Shown one piece after another: positions 25,777 through 35,438 of a DNA stretch of 64,000 bases (the stretch's first letter is position 1; every line of letters begins with the position of its first letter). This DNA comes from Casuarina equisetifolia (lineage: Eukaryota; Streptophyta; Magnoliopsida; Fagales; Casuarinaceae). The stretch is from contig CM052361.1 in NCBI GenBank assembly GCA_028551475.1, positions 3,293,501 to 3,357,500 on the forward strand, given 5' to 3'. Made by a program: the position numbers and the translations under genes. The notes beneath the pieces are model-generated. The model was not told the DNA's origin. It did no database searches and saw only the letters and a program-made list of their open reading frames with translations.

Positions 25777-27300
25777 CTGTCGATTATTCAAAAAGCAAAG
25801 GTTGAGAATATTGTATATGCAATTTTAACACGCTCAAAAAAAAAAAGGACAGTTAGAATATAAAATTTAGTGAGGAACGAATCTTCCTCTTCCTCGGGCC
25901 TTCTCTAAACTGCAATCACCTGTATATGTAATTAAAAAGAAAGCTAAGCCACTACTCTACCAAAACAATATAGGACCAGTTTGTAGATCTACTAACATTA
26001 CCTGAAATTTCTTCTATGCCAGTATCTTTCTGTTCTTGAAGGTAGTGAACCAGGACATTACCATCCACTTTCCTGAAACAATATTAATAGTAAGATGGCA
26101 GATAAAATCAATTCATGGGAAACTAAAATTGCTTTATTAACCTTCTTTTCTCGTCAATGAGCCAGTAACACCTACGAGAAATGTTCAGCTCCCCGTGGCC
26201 ATGCGCATAGTACACATGGAGCCTATTTATTTTCTGAACCTGAACCATGAAACAAGAAGCAAACGGCCTTAAAGATAGGTATGGTGCCTTTGCAATTCAT
26301 GGTAAGCAAATCATACCCTGAGTACCATGAATTGCATGTACATAGGAAAGCTCACCTTTAAGTACTCATGGGATTCACTGACAGTCTTTCCATCCTTCTT
26401 CCAGTTATGACCATCATTCCTGAAGTTCTTAAACTTATCACGGTCAATAAACACAATAGTGCCACCTGTTACATTTTATAACGGAGACAGACCACTGAAT
26501 CATATCAGTAGTAATAGATATCATCTACCCACTGATTAAGGAAGTTCTGTAGATTATTCATAAACTCCATCGAACTTATAGACTCGTAGGAAAGAAAATA
26601 ATACACTAGAATATATCCATTAAAGATGGCGATGCAGATGCATGAGGACTAATGCTTCAGTGATCCTTGAGTTAAAACCTGATAAAAATCATGTTACGAT
26701 TAATAGAAACAACCAATGAACATTTTACTTTTGGGTGACTTCAATCGATGGGTTCTGAAGCGGAAAAACTCGTGATTACGAAGCAATGCATAAATTTCAC
26801 GAGCGTCGAGCCATCTTTCCTTGCCCTCTTCCACAAGATCCTCTAAATCTGTTCAAGAAACAAGTAGCCATAGAAACCAGAAGGCATGAGAATCGTATAT
26901 CTCAACATAAATGGTGTTATGTGAGGGCTGTTCTCTTTGCCAGCCTTGTCAAGGTCAATTCAGTATATCCCCAACAGTATTGAGGTTCAACCCTCTGCCA
27001 GCTGTCGATACAGCAAAAAAAGCGGCGAAGGGATAATCCTGGGCACATAATACTATTTCCCGGAGCACAAAAACGCGCGAGAGGTAAAGGATGGTGGGAG
27101 TGAGAAAAGGAAGCGAAGGAAGCAAATATGGAAATAAATCAGAGAACTAGATTCACAAGACGGAGGAAATGGAAAAGAAAGTAAGCGGGTGAATTCAATT
27201 GTATCTTCCATTAACAACCACTGTGTGTGCTTGTACCTGCGCGAGTTTTGAATCCGTGGACATCGGAACCCTGCAGCGACATTGCAGCATCCTCTGTCAT
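21029..27300 (-). CDS. stand-alone CG-1-domain (CAMTA-like) protein with amplified exon cassettes, copy A
   Basis: Minus-strand exons: 27300-27237, 26848-26729, 26465-26356, 26239-26142 and 26072-26002 encode a CG-1 DNA-binding domain. Visible motifs are RWLDAREIYALLRNH, GTIVFIDRD, NDGHNWKK, HVYYAHGHGE, CYWLIDEK and NVLVHYLQ. The tail then follows: 25776-25663, 25580-25519, 25189-25147, 24846-24713, 24354-24312, 24009-23794, 23711-23650, 23297-23255, 22951-22818, 22469-22427, 22116-21985, 21883-21822, 21660-21618, 21364-21194, 21090-21029. All junctions are GT-AG and in phase, so 609 codons stay open. Normal CAMTA proteins (about 900-1100 residues) add TIG, ankyrin and IQ regions; none is visible here. 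CG-1 binds CGCG-type DNA in the nucleus. The last exon after 21029 is unresolved. CAMTA-derived origin is established by the domain; function of the tail is inference. Confidence 0.75.
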
Positions 27301-27639
27301 CAGGCGATCCCATGGCAGAGAGTCTAGTAATTTTATAGCTCCGTCCGGGGGCCTCTGCACCGCGGAAAGAACGCGTAAAGGGAGCTTTCCTTTGCTTCGT
27401 TCATATTATTGCCTGTAGACTGACTCAGAAAGTCAATATACGGAAGGTGTACACCTGCTTCCCGCCCGCGCCAAGCGTGACGACCCGCGATTTACAAAAT
27501 TCTTGAAGAGACTTTAGTGAAATTATTTTGAAATTATGGTTCAAAAATCTTTGTAGTTTAACATTAAAAGACGCTAATTTTTTTTATTAGATAAATTGAA
27601 TGTTCAAATTAAGAAATTATTAGATAAAAAGTTAATAAA

Positions 27640-28310
27640 AGAGACAAGTAGTCTTCATTTTAGTCCAATTTTAATGATAAGAAACCATAGTGGAATTGAA
27701 AAAAATCAGAATGGTTATAAATTATAAAAGGCTAAATGAGTAATTATAGTTTGATGGCCACTTCATTCCTCAAAAATATATCTTAGTTAATCAAAATAAG
27801 GGATCAAATATTTTATTAAGTTTGACTATAAATTAAGTTTTTGAAAAATATAACTAATTGAGGAATCTAAAACTTTAACAGGTTTTAGTTCTCAAAGAGG
27901 ACATTATCATTGTAATGTAATATAACTCCTCAAGTTTTTCAAAGATAGATTTTTATATTTTCTATATGAATGATATTCTTGTGCTTATTAAAACCCTAGA
28001 AGAACACACACACAAAATCTTAAAACTAATGGTGAAAAATTCCAAAGAAATGAATTATTCTTTCTCTTAAGAAAATCAAAATAGAAAAAGAATCCATTGA
28101 ATTCTTAGGATAAATTTAATAAACTTGTTAACCAAGGCTCTTTGTAGTAGATAATATTGATATTTTCTCTCTAATACTTATTCAAATTTCCTACTTAAAG
28201 GAGAATTTTAGCAAAAATATCTCAATTATGATACATTACCTAGGTTAAGAGGTAAATTATTTACCTTTGTAGGTTTCCCAGCATATTTACATTATATGTT
28301 TCATCATTTT
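27640..28310 (+). mobile_element. endogenous pararetrovirus fossil (Caulimoviridae-like), polymerase fragment
   Basis: Short stretches in different frames resemble the reverse transcriptase of plant pararetroviruses, including the segment before the palm (about 27780-27850), the active-site region and the following KTLEEH block (about 27960-28110), and the beginning of the RNase H side (to about 28310). It is a partial, badly broken and old fragment with several breaks. Ty3/gypsy polymerase is the alternative; the wording around the first block fits Caulimoviridae better. Confidence 0.5.
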
Positions 28311-28312
28311 AT

Positions 28313-28690
28313 TACGTGAACCCACTTCATTTGTGTGAGAGAAAAGGTTTCAAATTAGATGCTTATGCTGTAATTAATGTTGGTGTTCTCACATAAATGA
28401 TGGTTGGCCTTAATGTTTAGATGTAGAAGCTCCAATCACTCACACTTCATTTAGACCGGATGCTGCATCTATTTCCTCGAGTATCAAGTACCATGCGAGT
28501 TCACCCCGTTGTCTTCTCCAGAGGGGTTTGGACTTCTAAAGGCCTTCTTTGCAGCCGCATAATGTGTTCGTGATACCCTCATTATAAATTGGGATAAGAC
28601 AAAATTGCTACAGAAGTTTGAATGTAAAGCAAGCTTGCTAATGTCGATGGAATTTCAACAGGTTTGTTTTCGGGTCTTTTGCATTGTGTC
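28313..28690 (+). pseudogene. PHO1 remnant: end of intron 1 plus exon 2 only
   Basis: Bases 28325-28670 match intron 1 and exon 2 of PHO1 copy 1 (8297-8660) and of copy 2, with many substitutions and small indels. The initiator-like methionine region, the CACGCTTCATTC stretch and the CAGGTTTGT donor are all recognisable. The frame is broken by small indels and a TAA in place of a sense codon near 28560, so it cannot be translated through. It ends abruptly at about 28690 where an LTR-like repeat begins. It is more diverged from copy 1 than copy 2 is, so it belongs to an older duplication. Confidence 0.8.
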
Positions 28691-28860
28691 TGTTAGATTT
28701 GTCCCACATCAGCAGGAGAAAATGTGGCTCCTTGTTTCTTCTTGAGGCCCATTATAAGACTGTTTAATATGATATTAAAGCCGGGAAATGTCTTTTATAA
28801 AGTAATTTCTTTTTCATCCTCCATTTATTTGGCAATAAAGTTATTTTCCACCGTTTGTAA
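28691..28860. repeat. short LTR-like repeat beginning TGTTAGATTTGTCCCACATC
   Basis: The start resembles LTR ends that are common in plant intergenic DNA, including the GTCCCACATC motif. The far end is not clear, and I cannot find a target-site duplication because different sequences flank the two sides. The call is tentative. Confidence 0.3.
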
Positions 28861-28875
28861 GGAGAGAACTATACA

Positions 28876-29010
28876 CAGGCCGCATAGTGCAGTCCTCTGG
28901 GTCCTGCTTCAAACACAGCTTTTCCGAGAGAGATTGTGGATATTGGATCTGGGCCTGGAGCTACAGGTTTTAGCTCCGCACTCAAGTCTTAGCCATGGGC
29001 TTTTGATGTC
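28876..29010 (-). pseudogene. scrap of the zinc-finger gene 5' end and upstream sequence
   Basis: The sequence matches 20431-20625, the first codons of zinc-finger exon 1 and its upstream flank, with CCTGCTTCA, TTTTCCGAGAGAGATT and GGATATTGGATCT in the same order. About 55 bp of the parent (around 20492-20547) are missing between two GATT motifs, which looks like a microhomology deletion. No gene function can remain. Confidence 0.6.
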
Positions 29011-29229
29011 CTAGTTTGTCTGAGAAAAAGCTCAAGTCTTGAAAAAAATTTGGAGGGCACTCGCCCTCAATTGACCATCAGGCAAGATAAATCCAATTCC
29101 GACTTTAATCATACCCCCTTCTAGTTTCTCTTTATGTTACTAATACAATTTAGTTTATAAAAATACAATCACTAGATCTGGCATGCATTTTGTATATAGA
29201 TAGAACAAAAAAGTAAGAAACTAACAATT

Positions 29230-29810
29230 TTTTTTTTTTAATATGTGAAAGGCCTAAGTCTATTTTTTCTCAAAATGTCTCACTGCAAAGAGGGATTGCT
29301 TAACTTTATAAGACAGATTATAAGTCCTCTTCTCCCCATTGTAAGACTCTTTGTCTTATATTCTTGTTTAGTCCAAGCTAGGTCTTTATATCAATGCATA
29401 ATTAACCCATTTTGAGATTGGAATGGATCATACTAACAAAGAATTAACTTTTAAAAATGAAAGACATAAGCCCATCTCTACTCAAAAAGTCTTATTGAGA
29501 TGAGAGTTGTCTAAGTTCAAAAGGCACATTACAAGCGTTTCTTATTTAATGTGAAACTTTCTGTCTAATATTTTCTTTCAATTTAAGTTTTTTTTTTTTA
29601 CTAATAAAAGATTAGCCTATCTTTTACATTGAGATGTATCACACAAAAGAAATACTAACTTTCATATTATTTAAAATGCTCATGTTCACCTCCAATCAAA
29701 AAATCTCAATGAGAAAAAATAAATTATATAAACTTATAAGACACATTACAAGTATTCTTTTATTTAATGTGAGACTTTCTATTTTTTTCTTTATTTTTAT
29801 TGTTTTATTT
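29230..29810. repeat. strongly diverged three-unit tandem repeat, about 200 bp per unit
   Basis: Three stretches share the pattern of AAGCCCATCTC-like sequence, then CACATTACAAG, then TTATTTAATGTGAGACTTTCT followed by a T-rich run. The clearest matches lie near 29330-29380, 29525-29580 and 29740-29790. This looks like an old non-coding intergenic repeat. No protein coding is visible. Confidence 0.4.
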
Positions 29811-31260
29811 CCACCGCATAATAAATTACGTGTGCCAATCGATTTTAGCATATTACTGTCATGTTAAAGGTGGCAGCACCATTAGAATTTGCTCCATGGT
29901 TTTTCATTTGTGGGAAGGTGGTCAGTTGAAAACCCCGATGAACAGCCTGTTGTGGGGTGGCAATTCTTAAGAATGTCACTGCATATGCACAGGTCATTTA
30001 CAAGCCAAGTGATGACCTGCAAACTCACATCACATGACCTTTTCACGTGTTCTGATTCATTGTGGCACAAGCATGCTCCATGTAGATTTATATGCATGGA
30101 AGTGTCAGAGAAAGAGAGAGAATTTGCAAGTTGTGTAGTGTGTTGAATGATCAAGCAAGCAAAGTTCATGCCTGAATGGCAAAGTCTGATGCAAAAACAA
30201 AAGACAAGCATGGTTGCCACTCCAAACTTATCCAAATCTAGCTAAAATTAATGGGCTTTGGTTTGTTCTTGGGTTGTTGTGCGGTACCTATTCAACTAGC
30301 AAGTGTTACGTTTAAAATGATGTTAGTAGTGGCACTTGATCTAAATAATTATGGATCATTAGAAACTTATTATCTCTTATATAATCTAAATTCATTCCTC
30401 TATAGTAGGTTTCAAGTAATATAAAATATTTTAATATCTCACTTTGCAATTACTATAGAATAAAGTTGTGAATTTAGTAAGTGACACCATAAAAAAAAAT
30501 TGATATTTAATTTAAGTCATCTTATTTATTTAAACCACATGTTATGGTATTATGTTAAAAAAAACTTATTTTATCTTTAAAACTAGTTTAAAAGGATAAT
30601 AATTTGCTTATATAAGAAACTTTTCACACAAAAAATATAGGATTTTCCTACAATGACACGTGTTTAAGTAATCCCAAGTCAAGAATGGGATAAGTCAAGC
30701 TTGACTAACGTTTCATCAATGTGGTTTGAGCCAGCTCAAAAAATGAGTTTGTGGTACTAACACTAAAGACTCAACCATATCTTTATCCCAACTCTATGTT
30801 GTTAGCAAAGTCATGACTACTAAACACCAATCCCTTATTTCATTATCAACCAAAGGTCCACTCAATCCTTCACATTGCATTTCTGCTTGTATATACATGA
30901 TCAAAATAAGATGGATGATGTCAAATTAACTAAGCAATCTTCTTCAGCTTAGTCCTTTTGCTAGTAGCTCAGTAAAGCTGCTAGCAGCACGAGAAGTTTT
31001 AAGTTCAACATTCATTCATGCAAGAACCAATCTTGGACGATTTTAAGTCCATCCACATGAATGAAAGAGAAGTCCAAAAGTAGGTAATTCATCAAAAGGT
31101 CGATCAGGGAACGTGAAAGCAAGATCAAATGAATGAAAGAATGAATGTTCTATTCTGGAACTGTTTAACTTCATCAGTAACAAATGTAGATTTACAGGTC
31201 GAACGCAACGGGGGATGAGCTCCACAGCCATGGATGGAAGTCTCTTTCCTTGGTTGTACT
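29811..31260. other. intergenic, AT-rich, no gene seen
   Basis: Open frames at 29882-30235 overlap on both strands and look accidental, with no recognisable domain. The 31020-31260 part is probably the 3' UTR of the minus-strand zinc-finger gene that ends at 31261. Confidence 0.5.
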
Positions 31261-31869
31261 TCACAACACCATCACTTCATGCTTCTGATCGTTTCCGACC
31301 CACCATGCCTTGAATCCAGCATCGAGATTGCCTCCTTGCTCAACTAAATCACTGGTATCAGAAATCTCTTGCTTTAATTCCAAGTTCGTTTCAACTATGC
31401 GCTCCGAGTTTCCAATCGAATGAGCTCTCTTGTGACCGCCTAAAGCTTGACCGGAAGCAAAAACCTTAAAACAGATATGGCACTTGTACTCCTTCGTCTC
31501 TTTCGACTCAAAACTTGCCGGAGACACTTCATTCATCTCCCGCATCGGAAAAATGTTACGCCGGCGGATCTCCGGTGGGTTCTGACTCCTCAGATCATAG
31601 CAGTATTTAGTTCTGTGAATTGTCTGGTGGCCTCCAACTGCCTGATGTGAGTGGAAATTCTTGTTGCAGGTCCTGCTTACGATTCCAGAATTGGAAGAAG
31701 TGGACACCTTTCTCGAACCTGGCTTCAGAGATCCTGAATTAGCTCGATCCAATCCATTATCTTCTATAGAATCATGATCCGATTCCAATCCAAAAGGCTT
31801 GATTTTCATCTCATTCTTATTACCATTGTCGATCTCATCTCCCGACGTAGCTTCTAGTCTAGGCATCAT
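31261..31869 (-). CDS. C2H2 zinc-finger transcription factor, QALGGH (ZAT-like) type, intronless
   Basis: A single uninterrupted frame of 202 residues starts at ATG 31869. The second finger is canonical: C130, C133, H146 and H150 around FASGQALGGHKRAH. The first finger region (about 65-85, CNKNFHSHQAVGGHQTIH) keeps its second Cys and both His, but Ser65 stands where the first Cys should be, so it probably cannot hold zinc normally. Plant ZAT-type proteins are small nuclear DNA-binding regulators, often of stress responses. I see no clear EAR repression motif; LELK near 162-165 is only a weak resemblance. The gene lies between duplicated blocks and has no second copy in the window. It could be a decaying family member, although the frame is intact. 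Confidence 0.8.
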   Translation of the reverse strand: MMPRLEATSGDEIDNGNKNEMKIKPFGLESDHDSIEDNGLDRANSGSLKPGSRKVSTSSNSGIVSRTCNKNFHSHQAVGGHQTIHRTKYCYDLRSQNPPEIRRRNIFPMREMNEVSPASFESKETKEYKCHICFKVFASGQALGGHKRAHSIGNSERIVETNLELKQEISDTSDLVEQGGNLDAGFKAWWVGNDQKHEVMVL

Positions 31870-32407
31870 TGATTCTAGAACAATATATTTATTTATTAAT
31901 TACCTTTCAAGCTTTCATATTTTCGCATAAAAATAACAATCTCAGAATGCCAGGTGAGCTCCGGAAAATGTTAAATCTAGAACGAGTAACTGCAACCTGC
32001 GAGCTGCGCTTATGGTATTTTAACTAAGGAAGCCAAAAAAAAAGGAGACCACGGAAGCTCCGGGCAAAGGACAAAAGAATTCACTAAAAGTTGTCGAATG
32101 TTCCGTTCACATTCATTCATCAATGTGCGAAGGGGTGTCAGGGTCATAACAAGCCGGAGGTCCACCGCGGGACGCAACCGTCTCGTTGAAAAACATTAGC
32201 GAAGAATTGGACCCCTGTTGGGAGCTCACTTTTCCGCACTACCTGTTCGCACCCTATTGCCCCGTTCTGGACCACTGTTGGGAGCTCACTTTTCCACAAC
32301 CCCCCTCTTAGCAGCCTGTTTGCCACCGTTCTGAATCAAAGCGGGAGGCTATAAATGCAGGGACTCTCGCTTGCTGTGCCGCAACGGGATCACTGGATAA
32401 TGCGAAG
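31870..32407. other. intergenic between ZAT-like gene and CG-1 copy B
   Basis: These two genes point away from each other, so both promoters should lie here. Apart from a direct repeat at 32209-32296 I see nothing specific. Confidence 0.45.
32209..32296. repeat. direct repeat of about 28 bp, 60 bp apart, upstream of CG-1 copy B
   Basis: GGACC, two variable bases, then CTGTTGGGAGCTCACTTTTCC occurs at 32209 and again at 32269. A decayed third start (CCGTTCTG) follows at about 32324. The repeat sits 110-200 bp before the start codon of copy B, so a promoter role is possible but unproven. Confidence 0.6.
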
Positions 32408-33514
32408 ATGCAGGCAACGGGGCTGCAGGGCTCTAACGATCACGGATTCAGTACTCACGAAGGTACAAGCCGACCCTAGTCGCTAATGGTTCTCCTTGCC
32501 TGCTTTCTTCTCTCTTCCCTTTCCTTACTTCTTGGGACTTTAGTTCTCTGATTTATTTCTATATTTGCTTCATTCTCTCACTCCTACACCGGCACTCCGG
32601 CGTCTACTGTGCGCCGGGAAATTGTGCTGTGTACCCAGGACCCTTCCCCCTCTTCTTTCGCTCTGTAGACAAGGCTATACAGCTGGCAGAGGGTTGGACC
32701 ATTCATTGACCTTGACAAGGCTGGCCAAGAAAACAGCCTTCACATATCGCATTTTATATTGAGATATATGATCCTCTTGTCTTCTGGTTTTTATTGTTAC
32801 TTGTTTTATGAACAGATTTGAATCGTATTTTCGAAGGAGGCAAGGAAAGAAAGCCGGAGACTGGTGAAATTTATGCATTGCTTCTTAATCACAACCGTTT
32901 CCCCTTCAGCAACCATCCGTTGGCGTGTCCCACAAGTAAAATGCCTATTGGTTATTTCTATTAATTATAACCCTAGGATCACTGGAGCATTAGCCTTCAT
33001 GCATCTGCCTGGCCATCGTTTTTGCTTTGACCCTCAATATCGCGTAATCATTATGCATTTTTCTGACAAGACTTGTAAGATGATATCGATTACTACTGAT
33101 ATGATTCTCTGTTCTGTTTCGGTTATTAAATGTAACAGGGGGCACTATAAAATTTTTGAACCGTCCCCGGTCAGGGAGATTCCGGTACGACGGTCATAAG
33201 TGGGAGAAGAAAGATCATTCGTTCTTAAAGGTGAGCTTTCCTATTTGTGATACGTTAGAAGGGCAACCACTTATATATGTTAGTGTTTGACTTGTGTTTT
33301 TAAAGTATACACTTCTTGATACAAAAGTAAATTGCAAATATATGTAGGTACATGCATATGCAAAGGCACCATATTTATCTTTAAGCTCCTTCGCTTGTTA
33401 TTTCATGATTCAGGTTCAGAAAGAAAGAAAGATCAGAGTACGCTATGCGCATGGCCGTGATGGACTCAACCTTGTCCGCAAGAGTTACTGGCTTATTGAC
33501 GAGAAAAAAAGGTT

Positions 33515-33518
<4 letters not shown>

Positions 33519-33549
<31 letters not shown>
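33519..33549. repeat. AT dinucleotide microsatellite
   Basis: About 15 AT units lie in the position where copy B has lost the last CG-1 exon. A slippage-prone or breakable AT run at the deletion junction may not be a coincidence. Confidence 0.85.
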
Positions 33550-33551
<2 letters not shown>

Positions 33552-33908
33552 CCATCAATTGATTTTATCTGCCATCTTAATACTTGTGAATGGCATGAGC
33601 TTTTACAACAAGAAGATTCTAACAACTCGACTCCACCTATAAAAGGTAACTGACACATGCTTTGTACAACAGGGCCAGAGACTAGATAGACTCATTCACT
33701 ATGCATTTTTCCCCTTCTTTTTGGCAGATGAAGCTTCAGTTCCTAATCAATCAAATCCAACTGCAGCATGTGTTTCCCGAGTTGATGTTGTAAGTGGAAT
33801 AGCTCAAGTCTAGTATGCTTCCTCTTTGCTTTTCTCCAATCATGTAAACGCATATATACATTTTGTAAAAACATAGAAGTAGGTGCTTCAATCTGTATAA
33901 ATGAGTAA

Positions 33909-33965
33909 TCACTATATACATATACATATACATATATATATACATATACATATACATGTATATGT
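33909..33965. repeat. ATACAT-type microsatellite in a cassette intron
   Basis: Imperfect ATACAT/ATATAC repeats. The same motif, in reverse, recurs in the introns of every cassette of copy A (near 20895, 23510, 24555 and 25365) and in copy C (near 45925), so it is part of the ancestral cassette intron. Confidence 0.75.
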
Positions 33966-34737
33966 GACTATGTCTTTGATATGTTGGATAAGATGCCAAA
34001 AGTATACCACTAGTTTTAACCTAAACCATCTTAATGTGCCTCAATTTTTACTCTCTTTTCATTTGGTATAAAAATCTCTCTTATGCTTTTGATTTATGAC
34101 ATCGATTTCAGAAACTGGAGGAATCTGGTGCTAATCACACTAACATGGAAGAAATTTCAGGTAATCTTAATTTAACATATAAAAATCGATCCTATATTTT
34201 TTTGATAAAGAAGTGACTTACTTTTATTCATGATACATACCTATAATCTTAAGTGAGAATGCAAGAAGAAGATGCATTCTTCACTAAAATTTTTAGTTAT
34301 TCTAATTAAGGTAGACAATTAGTATCTGCATTAATAGGGACGGTCAAGCAGCTGAAATATTGATCTGATATTTTCATCATTGGATGTTCTCAATTCTCTA
34401 GTCCTCTATTTCTCTTGAAGTTGTATACACAGTATTCTAATCCTTTGTTTTTTGAAGAATCGACAGGTTCTGAGAATAACGTTCAAAATGGTGTTCAGAT
34501 ACCAGATAATCTTGACGTTCTTTTCCGGAATAAGCTTCTTCTTGATCCAAGTTATTCTAACAACTCCAACTTCACCTCCAGGAGGTACTGACACATGCTT
34601 TGTGCTGTGGGGTTAGCGCCTAGACAGACTCCGTCACTATTCCTTTTCTCCCTTTATTTCTGGCAGACGAAGTTTTTGTTGATAATCAGCCAAATGGAAC
34701 CGGAGTACGTGGTTGGTGGGATGATGATACAGCGTAG

Positions 34738-35438
34738 AATAACTCAAGTTTAGCATGCTTCCTATATACATGCTTGTATCCAACATTACTATACATGCAT
34801 ATATGTAGATGCGGCTACCTGTAAAGAGTCTTTTCCCTCATCTCAAGTCCTTTTTCTTTGCCTTCTGACTATGCCTTTGATATCTTGGATACGGTGCCAA
34901 AAGTAAGCCACTAGTTTAACCGGCGGCATGTCGATTTAACTTTTCAACCAAGTAGGGCTCTGTACGAAGCAGGACACAATGGAATGTGTTTCGGATTATA
35001 ACACAGCTTCATCATGCTGAGTAGGATGCCATCGTCCACGGTGGATGGCAAATCCTCAAACGTTCCTGAAGCTTCAAATGGGATCTCCACGTTGCCATAT
35101 TCACGCTGGCCGTCACCAGTAGAAGCCGTGCAACACGACCTGCACTGTAACTGTATTGGTTCCATTTTGTATTTTGTAAATTGTTGTGTTTGTATTAGTT
35201 TTGACAGAAAGTAACTGTGTTGATTCCATTTTCTATTAATACAACGAGCGACAGAATCAAGTTGTTTCCATGTATCTTTGTAGTTTAGAAAAATTAGTTT
35301 ATGAGAATATTTTGTATTATTTCTTTTCTTTATAAGTGTCCAAACATTGTATTATAAATAGGCCTACTGCTTTTAAACCCAAGTACATAGATACAAAGCC
35401 TTTGTTGGAAGATGGGCCGGGCTAAGAGGGAACTGGAG
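34738..35438. other. intergenic between CG-1 copy B and PHO1 copy 2
   Basis: The first 200 bp still resemble cassette intron sequence (ATACATGCATATATG, then TGCCAAAAGT). A minus-strand frame at 34944-35165 has no recognisable domain. At about 35439 the sequence abruptly becomes PHO1 intron 1, which marks the duplication breakpoint. Confidence 0.45.

Larger units (their letters stand above)
32408..34737 (+). pseudogene. CG-1-domain gene copy B, inverted and incomplete
   Basis: Plus-strand exons match copy A in size: 32408-32462, 32816-32935 (120 nt as in A), 33139-33230 and 33414-33511 (98 nt as in A), all in phase. Visible motifs are GEIYALLLNH, YDGHKWEKK, RVRYAHGRDG and SYWLIDEK. The fifth CG-1 exon (NVLVHY in copy A) is missing. 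An AT microsatellite sits there and is followed by the tail of an X exon ending at 33645. Cassette exons follow: Y 33728-33789 (62 nt), Z 34112-34160 (49 nt), X 34458-34584 and a last Y-like exon 34667-34737 ending in TAG. This X is 127 nt, one more than a phase-keeping size, so the final exons fall out of frame. The CG-1 part has diverged strongly while staying open. It is probably a truncated gene. Confidence 0.65.

Noticed and set aside
27053-27313. Start codon at 27313 for CG-1 copy A
   Set aside because: That frame does not continue into exon 2. The frame from ATG 27300 joins exon 2 in phase and matches the first exons of copies B and C.
29882-30235. Overlapping open frames of 117 (minus) and 85 (plus) codons
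   Set aside because: Frames on both strands of the same DNA with no domain, no splice support and no second copy; most likely chance.
34944-35165. Minus-strand frame of 73 codons before PHO1 copy 2
   Set aside because: No recognisable domain and it lies in a rearrangement junction. A link to the CG-1 last exon on the plus strand was considered, but the similarity is too weak.
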